Shown: positions 9,201 to 15,674 of the stretch, one piece after another
How the letters are laid out: every line of letters starts with the position of its first letter
Position numbering within the stretch: the stretch's first letter is position 1
DNA from: Candidatus Sulfotelmatobacter sp.
Lineage (GTDB): Bacteria > Acidobacteriota > Terriglobia > Terriglobales > Acidobacteriaceae
Assembly: GCA_036500765.1 (NCBI GenBank)
Contig: DASYBM010000002.1
Span: forward strand, 124,001 to 188,000
Direction of reading: 5' to 3'
Length of the DNA stretch: 64,000 bases
Program-made: the position numbers and the translations under genes
The notes under the pieces: model-generated
The model's database searches: none
Seen by the model: the letters and a program-made list of their open reading frames with translations, nothing else
Told to the model about the DNA's origin: nothing

Positions 9201-12200
9201 CGTCGCCGTGCCCGAATTGGTCAGCGTAACGGCAGTCGACGGACTGGTTGTGCCAACCGTCTGATCGGCAAAAGTAACGCCGGCGGGCGAGAATACGACC
9301 GCAGCCGCGATGCCCGTCCCCGTGAGCGGCACAGTCTGAACCGTTGAGTTGCTGTCAGCAATGGTCACGACTCCCGGGATCGAGCCGGCAGAAGTTGGAG
9401 TAAATGTGACGCTGATCGTGCACGACCTTCCGGCAGCGACACTGGCGCCACAACTATTCGTCTCAGAATAATTGGCGGAAGCTGCGATGCTTGAAATGCC
9501 GAGTGCCGCCCCGCTGTTGTTCGTAAGCGTGATGGCCTTGGCCGCACTGCTTGTATTGACCGCTTGGTTGGCGAAGGCCACACCAGTCGGTGAAAACGCG
9601 ATTGTCTGAGTAACTCCCGTGCCCGTTAGATTCTCGATCTGCGGACTGTTGGTCGCGTCGTCGGTCACTACAACCGTGCCGTGGCGGCTGCCGGTGACCG
9701 TGGGCGTGAAGAATACAGTGATGATGCAATTTGCTCCCGCAGGTACCGAAGTGCCGCAAGTGTTGGTCTCGGTGTAATTCCCAGTGGCCGTCAGGCTGCT
9801 GATGGTAAGCGGGCCGCTGCCGGTATTGGTGAGCGTAATTGTTTTCGGCGCGCTGGTGGAATCAAGGGCCTGGCTGCCAAAGGTGAGCGAGATGGGCGAC
9901 AAACTGACCGTCGGCGCGCCCGCGCCAGTCCCCGACAAACTGACCGTCTGCGAACCAGCGGCGGCGCTGTCCGCGATTGTGATGGTTCCAGTCTGCGTGC
10001 CGGTTGAGGTGGGCGTGAAACTGACGGTAATGCTGCACGCGGCGCCGGCGGCAACCGACGATCCGCAGTTATTCGTCTGCGCGTACTCGGCGCTGGCGGT
10101 GATCGAAGTAACCGCCAGCGCCTCGCTCCCCAGGTTGGTCAGCGTAACCAGCTGGGCCGCGCTGGTCGTGTTCACGGTCTGAGTCGCAAACGTCAAGCTT
10201 GCCGGCGAGAGAACTACTGAAGCCGCGATGCCGGCTCCGAGCAGAGAGACGGTTTGCGGGCTGCCTGGGGCGCTATCGGTAATCGTGACGTTGGCCGAGT
10301 CGGAGCCTGCGACGGTCGGGATAAACGTCACGTTGATGGTGCAATTCGCTCCCGCCGCAAGCGTGCTCGGACTCGTAGGACAATTGTTGGTCTGGCTGAA
10401 TTGCGAGCTGTTCACCCCACCGACGGCAATACTGCCGATGGCCAGAGTTGCGCTTCCTGAGTTCGTCACTACCACCGATTGGGAAGCACTTGAACTGCCC
10501 GCGTTTTCTGCGCCGAACGACAGACTAGAGTTGGAAAGCGTGACGGCCGGCGCCTGCAACAATATCGAGACAGTATCGTCATCGGCATTTGAAACCACCA
10601 GGTCGGCTCTGCCATCGCCGTTAAAATCGCCCACGGCCATCGCCAGACTTTCGTCGCCGATACTGAATGTTAAGGCTCCTGCGGTATTGAATGTGCCGTC
10701 GCCATTGCCTGGCAGAATGGAAACTGTATTGTCGCCGGAGTTGACGACCGCCACATCGATTTGTCCGTTGCCATAAAAGTCGCCCGCGCTAATGGCGAAG
10801 GGCAGAGTCCCCACCGCATAAGGAACCCCGGTGGCAAACGTTCCCGCGCCGCTGTTCATCAGCACGGCAATGTTGTTGCCCCCATTGTTCGCGGCTATCA
10901 GGTCAAGCTTTCCATCCCCGTTCAGATCGGCGGCAACCAATCCGTCGGGATCGGCGGGGGTCGCGTAATAGGCTGTGCTTATAAACGTGCCATCCCCTTT
11001 GCCAAAGAGCACGGCGATATTGTTGGATCCAGAATCGGCTACAGCGAGATCAAGGTTTCCGTCAGCGTTGAAGTCGCCGCTGACCACCGCGATCGGACCG
11101 GCTCCCACCGAGTAACTCACGGGAGTTTGAAATGTGCCGTTGCCCAGGCCCAGATAAATGGAGACCGTATCGTCGGCGTTATTGGCCTCGACCACGTCCA
11201 GAAAACCGTCGGCGTTGAAGTCTCCGACCGCGACCGCCATGGGTTCGGTACCGGTGGCGTAGTCCACGTGGCTGCCGAATGTGCCGTCGCCGTTGCCCAG
11301 GAGAATCGAAATCGTATACGCCGCCCGATTGGCGGTGACCAGATCAAGTTTGCCGTCGCCATTAAAGTCCCCGACAGCGATAGCGATGGGATCGAAGCCG
11401 GTGGCGTAGATGACTGGCGCGGCGAATGTGCCGTCGCCATTGCCCAGAAGAATCGAAATCGTATTGTCAGCCCGGTTCACCACGGCGACATCGGGTTTGC
11501 CGTCGCGATTGAAGTCGGCAATCACAATGCCCCGCGGATCGGTACCCACGCCAAGATCGGTTCTTCCAAGCGAAACCGTTGCCGTCGGATTCGTAATCTG
11601 GAATGTCTGCGGATTGGAAGTCCCGCCTCCGGGAGTGGGATTGGTGACGACGACTTGCGCTGTACCCGCCGCAACCAGACTGGCAGACGGAACCGCGGCG
11701 CTCAACTGCGTTGAACTGACGAAGGTCGTCACCAGGCCACTGCCGTTCCACAGCACCGATGACGCGGAGCCGAAACCGGTGCCGTGCAAGGTCAGCGTAG
11801 AGCCCGATCCTCCCGGAACCGCCGTCATAGGGCTTAGCGGTTGCTGAACCGAAGGGATGGGCAATGCCGCACTCACCCCCGTACCACTCAGTGTGGCCGG
11901 TATGGGCGCGACCGAAGATGCGAAGGTTACGTTGACTGTGGCTGTGAAATTTCCCAGGGCAGCCGGGGTGAAGCTAATGTTGATCGTGCAGTTTCCGCCG
12001 GCGGTGATTGTTCCGCAGGCATTGCTCTGGGAAAAATCTGCCGAACTCGCGCCCTGGATGGTCACTGCCGAAACCTGCGCGCTGTAAGAGCCGAGGTTCG
12101 AAAGGGTCAGGACCTGGGATGAACTGGTTGTTCCGATCGCCTGCCCGGCGAAAGTCAGCGTGCCGGGAGAGAAACTGGCAACCGTCCCCGCGCCCGTGAG

Positions 12201-12623
12201 GGCAACGGTTTGCGGGCTTCCAGTCGCATTGTCGGTCAGAGAGATCGTCCCCGTGACCATGCCGTTCGCAACCGGAGTGAAGGTCACAGAGATCGTACAA
12301 CTCGCTCCCGCGGCGATGGTGGCGGTACAGTTATTGGTCTCAGCAAAATGTAAACTCGGTTTAATACTGGAAATATTAAGGGTGGCGGTTCCAGTGTTCG
12401 TCAGAGTAATGTTCTGAGCCGGGCTGGTGGTATTGCGAAGTTGCGTGCCGAAGGTAAGGCTGGTTGGTGACAGCGTAACTGCCGGACTCCCCGCGAGCGC
12501 GGGCACACAATATACGGGAATAACACTGAGTGCTGCGCACACACCAACGAGCGCGCGCAACGGTGCAGCACACCGACGCAAGCGGTTGGGCCAGACGCAG
12601 CCTAGCCTTGGAATACCAGGCAC
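6288..12623 (-). CDS. giant secreted ASH/FG-GAP/PQQ-propeller protein
   Basis: 2111-residue exported protein with no assigned function. Order seen: signal peptide ending near ALA-GS (1-45); two choice-of-anchor-D (ASH) domains (about 48-250); an IPT/TIG domain (about 256-345); seven FG-GAP/VCBS repeats of about 48 residues, each with an Asp-rich DFNxDGxxD-type calcium loop (about 359-692), which suits one seven-bladed propeller; eight more ASH domains of about 105 residues (about 693-1528), most with an NNCG...C cysteine pair and ending GTG; one bacterial Ig-like domain (about 1530-1616); and a PQQ-like beta-propeller (about 1617-2111). No transmembrane anchor, sorting signal or enzymatic motif is visible. 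The architecture is typical of very large acidobacterial surface or secreted proteins, perhaps for adhesion or binding. It stands alone and ends 178 bp before the chosen start of the TolC-like gene on the same strand. Confidence 0.9.
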   Translation of the reverse strand: MPGIPRLGCVWPNRLRRCAAPLRALVGVCAALSVIPVYCVPALAGSPAVTLSPTSLTFGTQLRNTTSPAQNITLTNTGTATLNISSIKPSLHFAETNNCTATIAAGASCTISVTFTPVANGMVTGTISLTDNATGSPQTVALTGAGTVASFSPGTLTFAGQAIGTTSSSQVLTLSNLGSYSAQVSAVTIQGASSADFSQSNACGTITAGGNCTINISFTPAALGNFTATVNVTFASSVAPIPATLSGTGVSAALPIPSVQQPLSPMTAVPGGSGSTLTLHGTGFGSASSVLWNGSGLVTTFVSSTQLSAAVPSASLVAAGTAQVVVTNPTPGGGTSNPQTFQITNPTATVSLGRTDLGVGTDPRGIVIADFNRDGKPDVAVVNRADNTISILLGNGDGTFAAPVIYATGFDPIAIAVGDFNGDGKLDLVTANRAAYTISILLGNGDGTFGSHVDYATGTEPMAVAVGDFNADGFLDVVEANNADDTVSIYLGLGNGTFQTPVSYSVGAGPIAVVSGDFNADGNLDLAVADSGSNNIAVLFGKGDGTFISTAYYATPADPDGLVAADLNGDGKLDLIAANNGGNNIAVLMNSGAGTFATGVPYAVGTLPFAISAGDFYGNGQIDVAVVNSGDNTVSILPGNGDGTFNTAGALTFSIGDESLAMAVGDFNGDGRADLVVSNADDDTVSILLQAPAVTLSNSSLSFGAENAGSSSASQSVVVTNSGSATLAIGSIAVGGVNSSQFSQTNNCPTSPSTLAAGANCTINVTFIPTVAGSDSANVTITDSAPGSPQTVSLLGAGIAASVVLSPASLTFATQTVNTTSAAQLVTLTNLGSEALAVTSITASAEYAQTNNCGSSVAAGAACSITVSFTPTSTGTQTGTITIADSAAAGSQTVSLSGTGAGAPTVSLSPISLTFGSQALDSTSAPKTITLTNTGSGPLTISSLTATGNYTETNTCGTSVPAGANCIITVFFTPTVTGSRHGTVVVTDDATNSPQIENLTGTGVTQTIAFSPTGVAFANQAVNTSSAAKAITLTNNSGAALGISSIAASANYSETNSCGASVAAGRSCTISVTFTPTSAGSIPGVVTIADSNSTVQTVPLTGTGIAAAVVFSPAGVTFADQTVGTTSPSTAVTLTNSGTATLTITGMSITGSNSGDFAQTNSCGTSLAAGAFCSITATFTPTASGLRTASISVSDSASGSPQSTALTGTGIAPVVGLSPSSLTFANRAVGTTSSASVLTFSNSGNAALTITSIGITGTNSTDFSQTNNCGPSLAEGTSCAISVTFVPSAVGTRQASVSVIDNAAGSPHTAPLTGVGTAPVVSFSSSTIAFANTAVGSSSATGGVTLFNTGNATLTISSVTIMGANSGDFSQSNNCGLTVPAGGNCNINAVFSPTVAGARTATISVSDNVAGTPQSITLNGTGTTGGPLASISPTTLTFASQNVLTTSAAQAITLTNSGASSLSVIGIVASGDYAETNNCGSSLSAAASCTVHVTFSPSATGTRAGYITFSDTDPTTVQTVSLTGTGSSPTTTVSITPVQASMTAGQSAQFQAYISGVASSNVTWAVDGIAGGNTTTGTISTSGLYTGPAMAGSHQVTATSTAKTTQSATVPVVITSFAGTLVYHNDNGRTGQNLSETVLTTGNVNSTQFGKLVSYPVDGQLYAEPLYVQGVNVAGAGVRNVVYAATENDSLYAFDADGSTTAPLWQVSLIPAGGQVLSAADIGGCSNISPLIGITGTPVIDPATNTLFVVARSKIVNGGVTTYYQYLHAIDITSGMERAGSPVAIQGSSNSNNGTVKFNPQMQNQRAGLFLDNGVVYIGFGSHCDILPYHGWLMGYSESTLQQTATYVSTPNGLQAGIWQSGGAPAVDENGYIYFAIGNGTTDVNADGSDYGEALVKANAGDLSVADYFLPSNFSVLNSSDLDLGSGGPLLIPDQPTPPTQMLVAAGKQGMVYLIDRTNLGQYNANGNQVLQVLPAGTVPTAHSMPAYWQNNVYFCGVGDYAKSYLLFNAQLSTSPTSKSSLLYAYPGATPVISANGSTNGVLWVLATVKSTNAVLHAYDATNLARELYNTGQNATRDQAGLAVKFAVPTVANGKVYVGTATELDVYGLLP

Positions 12624-12784
12624 CAGCCTTCTCCTTACTGATGATCAGCGATGATGTTGATTCGAACCTGAGGGGGGAGCGCTATTATCTCACGAAACAA
12701 ACTTCACGCAACGAGACTATTCTCAACTTGGCGAGGTTGCAGATTCTTGCATACCAACTTATTGCATGCCGTGTCTGATGACGC

Positions 12785-12936
12785 TTCGTATCAGGGCATG
12801 TCTTTAGACATGCCGTGAGCGGGCGCGCAACGCCCAGGCTTTAGCCGCTGGCCCTTGTCGGGCCCCGCCCAGCGGCTGAAGCCGATCCCTGGGGACGCTG
12901 TCGGACGGCATCGCTGAAGCGACGCCCTGATACGAA
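12785..12936. repeat. family A palindromic repeat, copy 1
   Basis: 152-bp element bounded by perfect 13-bp inverted ends, TTCGTATCAGGGC (12785-12797) and GCCCTGATACGAA (12924-12936). Inside are three hairpins: GGCATGTCTTTAGACATGCC, a long stem pairing GCTTTAGCCGCTGG with CCCAGCGGCTGAAGC, and GGCATCGCTGAAGCGACGCC. It carries no reading frame of its own. The second copy is at 34945-35095 with the same order and almost the same length, which suggests a MITE-like or structured-RNA repeat. Confidence 0.85.
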
Positions 12937-12993
12937 TCGTAAAACCACCGATACGAATCGCTAAAACCGCCGAGACCAATCGCTAAAACCGCG
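12929..12993. repeat. three imperfect 21-22 bp tandem repeats
   Basis: Units start at 12929, 12950 and 12972. Each begins GAKACSAATCG and ends TAAAACCRCS. The first unit shares its start with the right-hand end of the family A element, so the array may have grown by duplication of that end plus flank. Confidence 0.7.
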
Positions 12994-13351
12994 GATAAGA
13001 ACCCTGAACCCCTATGAAACGTTTCGAGCCCTGACTGCACTATCTCTATACGTGGAAGACATTGGCTCGTAGAGCCGATGGGCCACAGTTCAGAGGCTCG
13101 GCTTGGCAAACACCGGCCGCAGTTCTCGTAAGCGCCGGAGTCGAATCCGGGGGGAAGCGGCTCCGGCGCTTCTGAATTCAGGCTTCCCCAGCCGGCTGAA
13201 GGTATTTCGAGTTCGCAGGAGATTGTTCCTCCCCGTGCAGAACGCTCGTCCCAATCCGCCCGCAGTTTGCCGTCGTCCTGGTCCCTCGCTCGTAAAGCGC
13301 CTCGCGTCATCCGCCCCGGCTTCCAAAGGCGGCAGCGCTGCGCCAGCCCCG

Positions 13352-13978
13352 GTGCTAAACTTTGTGACACTTCACAACGTGCGGGGCAAGTTTTTGCAAT
13401 TCCAGTCTTTTGATGAAGCCTATCTCAGCCGCTTGCGGTCGGGTGACTACCGCACGCAGGAGCACTTTTCCGCCTATTTCAGCGCGCTCATCAAAATCAA
13501 GTTAGGTTCCAGGCTCAACGCGCCCGAAGCCATCGAAGATGTGCGCCAGGAGACATTCGCCCGGTTTTTTGTGGCTTTACGCGACGGCAAGATTCTGCAA
13601 CCCGACCGCCTGGGCGCTTTCGTAAATTCCATTTGTAACAACGTCCTGCTGGAGCACTATCGGTCCTCGACTCGCAGCACTTCGCTGGACGAGGATGAAG
13701 AGAAGAATTTTCCGGCCCTGAACGTCGACTTCGTGGGCGCCCTCAGCGCCAAAGAACGAGAAAAGAAAGTCCGCGAAATCCTGGAGAAACTGTCAGAACG
13801 CGACCGCCGCCTGTTGCGCGAAGTCTTCCTCGAAGAGCGAGACAAGGATCAAGTGTGCCGCGACTTCGGCGTCGATCGCGAATATTTACGCGTGCTGTTA
13901 CACCGTGCCAAGCAAGCTTTCAAGTCATCGTATCTGAAGCATTCGGGAGAGAATCCCCCAGATTTTGCTCCAGCTTAG
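13352..13978 (+). CDS. RNA polymerase sigma-70 family (ECF-like) factor
   Basis: Sigma factor of about 208 aa. Region 2 is recognisable in the helix run around EDVRQETFARFFVALRDG, with LGAFVNSICNNVLLEHYRSS as region 2.4-like; region 4 is the C-terminal helix-turn-helix (KLSERDRRLLREVF ... VCRDFGVDREYLRVLLHRAK). The reading frame is open back to 13103 but the extra N-terminus is unlike a sigma factor, so an internal GTG is preferred: 13352, 13364 and 13379 are all in frame and none has a clear ribosome-binding site. The next gene, an anti-sigma-like membrane protein, begins 55 bp downstream. This pairing, and the CHAT protease further on, suggest a stimulus-controlled sigma module. Confidence 0.85.
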   Translation: MLNFVTLHNVRGKFLQFQSFDEAYLSRLRSGDYRTQEHFSAYFSALIKIKLGSRLNAPEAIEDVRQETFARFFVALRDGKILQPDRLGAFVNSICNNVLLEHYRSSTRSTSLDEDEEKNFPALNVDFVGALSAKEREKKVREILEKLSERDRRLLREVFLEERDKDQVCRDFGVDREYLRVLLHRAKQAFKSSYLKHSGENPPDFAPA

Positions 13979-14033
13979 GAATACGCAGACCAGAAGCGGC
14001 CAGGCGCCTAACTTTTTACGAGGGGGAACGGCC

Positions 14034-14723
14034 ATGGACCACACAGACGTGGTTCGAGACAAAACGACGGAACGATATCTGCTCAACGAACTTTCTCCCG
14101 ACATTCGGGATGAATTTGAAGAGCACTACTTCGACTGCCCGGAATGCGCGCAGGATGTGAGCGCGGCGGCTCAGTTTGTGAAGCATAGCAAGAGCGTCCT
14201 GGCGGAAAAGACCGAGACTGTTTCTCTCCCGACCACGGCTGATCGGGGAGTGGCGCGGGGACCGTGGTCCTTCTGGTTCCGGCCCGCATTTGCCGCTCCG
14301 GCTCTCGCCCTGCTGTTAGCCATCGTCGGTTATCAGAACTTCGTGACGTACCCGAGGTTGCGGTCAGAGCTCAGGCAGCCTCAGATTTTGCCGGCGGTTT
14401 CAGTCAACCTGGGAACTTACGGCGCGCGTGAGACTTCTGTACCGGAGGGCAAAGGTCTGCTTCTATTCGTGCGAATCCCGCCGGACCCCATTTTTGCGCG
14501 CTACACGGGCGAGTTATATAATCCCGCGGGAAAGCCGGAGGGCTCGTTCACGATCGACCCGGCAGCCGGTCAAGATCAGTGGCCGGTGACGGTTCCAGCC
14601 GTCTCTCGCGAAGCCGGAACCTACACCCTGGCAGTGCACGGCGTCACCGCGACCGGCGAGACCAAAGACCTGGGCAGTACGTCCTTCGAATTACAAATTC
14701 GTGAAACACAAAATTCTAAATGA
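14034..14723 (+). CDS. zinc-finger (zf-HC2) membrane anti-sigma-like protein
   Basis: 229-aa protein, start ATG preceded by an AGGGGG ribosome-binding site. The N-terminal cytoplasmic part holds the zinc-binding anti-sigma pattern H31-x3-C35-x2-C38. A single membrane helix follows at about residues 80-103 (FAAPALALLLAIVGYQN), then a C-terminal exported domain of about 125 residues (beta-rich by eye) of unknown family. It lies directly behind the sigma gene, as expected for a sigma/anti-sigma pair; it would bind the sigma factor at the membrane and release it on a signal. The signal and any cleavage site cannot be read from the sequence. Confidence 0.82.
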   Translation: MDHTDVVRDKTTERYLLNELSPDIRDEFEEHYFDCPECAQDVSAAAQFVKHSKSVLAEKTETVSLPTTADRGVARGPWSFWFRPAFAAPALALLLAIVGYQNFVTYPRLRSELRQPQILPAVSVNLGTYGARETSVPEGKGLLLFVRIPPDPIFARYTGELYNPAGKPEGSFTIDPAAGQDQWPVTVPAVSREAGTYTLAVHGVTATGETKDLGSTSFELQIRETQNSK

Positions 14724-14754
14724 AAGATGAGCTCTGACCGAGCGGAGGTACACG

Positions 14755-15666
14755 ATGGCCACTATGACAGAAACACCCAACACCACCAGCACCACCACGC
14801 CCTCGCACGAGTATCACGCTGAGGCGCACGTGCTCAGCGGCGAGCTGCAACGCCCCATCGAACAGAAAATCGAACGTCAGGCCCCGGCCAAATTAATCGG
14901 CCGCAGAGGCGGTCATTTCACGCGTTCTCTGCAAGAATCCAGCATCGAAGGTCTGGTTTCCTTTGCCAAAGGCGAGACTCGCGTCTCCGGATCGCGCAGC
15001 CTGAAAAATAACGGCTGGGTCACGCTCTCCACCTCGATTCTGGAACGCCTCAACCTGTTCGAAGTGATTACCATTGACCGCCTGGTCTCGCAGGTCTCCA
15101 CCGATCACGCTTACAAAGATGGCCACATTCCGCATGTCACCTTTCTCGGCACGCAGTTTACGAACTTCCGCGTGAGCGGCTTTCCGGTCGAACTTACCCT
15201 CGATCTCGGCATCTGCGGCGACATCCCCGCCGGAGGCCAGACGTATCTCCAGGACCGCGCATTCCTGGCGCGGGCGGCAGCGCAGACCCAGGCCATTGCG
15301 AATGCGACCGGCCTTCCCAAAGAGATCAAGGATGACTACGATAAGAAGCTCGCCCACATCAACGGGCTCATGCGCACGAGCGATTCGGTCGACACAAGCG
15401 CCCGCGCTCCCATCACATGTTCCCTGATTCAGAGCATCGGCCCGATTCCCATCCCCGGGGTGCAGATCTTCGGGCACATCCTGGTGATTCCGGAATTTGG
15501 CTCCGTTGCCCTGGGCGAAGTCGAAGTGGGCGAAAAACTGTACGAAGGCGAGACCCGTCCGAGCCCCTACTTCGAAGTCACCGGCATCAAGAGCAAGATG
15601 GGCTGCCTGGCCGAGGGAACCACGAACGCCGGAACCGCCACTGCCAACGGCGCTCACAAACCCTAG
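14755..15666 (+). CDS. unrecognised 303-aa protein of the sigma/CHAT module
   Basis: 303 aa, ATG start with a strong GGAGG site 5-6 bases upstream. I do not recognise the family. No signal peptide or membrane segment is visible. The N-terminus is Thr/Ser-rich (residues 1-25), then comes a polar, probably beta-rich body (FTRSLQESSIEGLVSFAKGE, HVTFLGTQFTNFRVSGFPVE). A charged helix near 190-205 (IKDDYDKKLAHINGL) and a Gly/Pro stretch QSIGPIPIPGVQIFGH stand out, and the tail is Ala/Thr-rich. It lies 31 bp after the anti-sigma-like gene and directly abuts the TPR-CHAT gene. A role as substrate, partner or target of that protease is inferred from position only. Confidence 0.8.
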   Translation: MATMTETPNTTSTTTPSHEYHAEAHVLSGELQRPIEQKIERQAPAKLIGRRGGHFTRSLQESSIEGLVSFAKGETRVSGSRSLKNNGWVTLSTSILERLNLFEVITIDRLVSQVSTDHAYKDGHIPHVTFLGTQFTNFRVSGFPVELTLDLGICGDIPAGGQTYLQDRAFLARAAAQTQAIANATGLPKEIKDDYDKKLAHINGLMRTSDSVDTSARAPITCSLIQSIGPIPIPGVQIFGHILVIPEFGSVALGEVEVGEKLYEGETRPSPYFEVTGIKSKMGCLAEGTTNAGTATANGAHKP

Positions 15667-15674
15667 GGTTTACT

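Larger units (their letters stand above)
12624..13351. other. long intergenic region with repeats
   Basis: About 730 bp between the divergent giant gene and the sigma-factor gene. It holds the family A palindromic element (12785-12936) and a short tandem repeat (12929-12993). A reading frame runs through 13103-13351 into the sigma gene, but its product is Arg/Pro-rich and unlike any sigma N-terminus, so it is treated as non-coding. Promoters for both flanking genes should lie here; none could be assigned with confidence. Confidence 0.6.

Noticed and set aside
7990-10540. possible CRISPR or satellite array because of regular spacing of about 315 bp
   Set aside because: The periodicity follows the ASH protein domains in frame; units are diverged and far too long for CRISPR repeats.
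13103-13351. N-terminal extension of the sigma factor
   Set aside because: Arg/Pro/Ser-rich, not like sigma region 1 or 2; internal GTG starts fit better.
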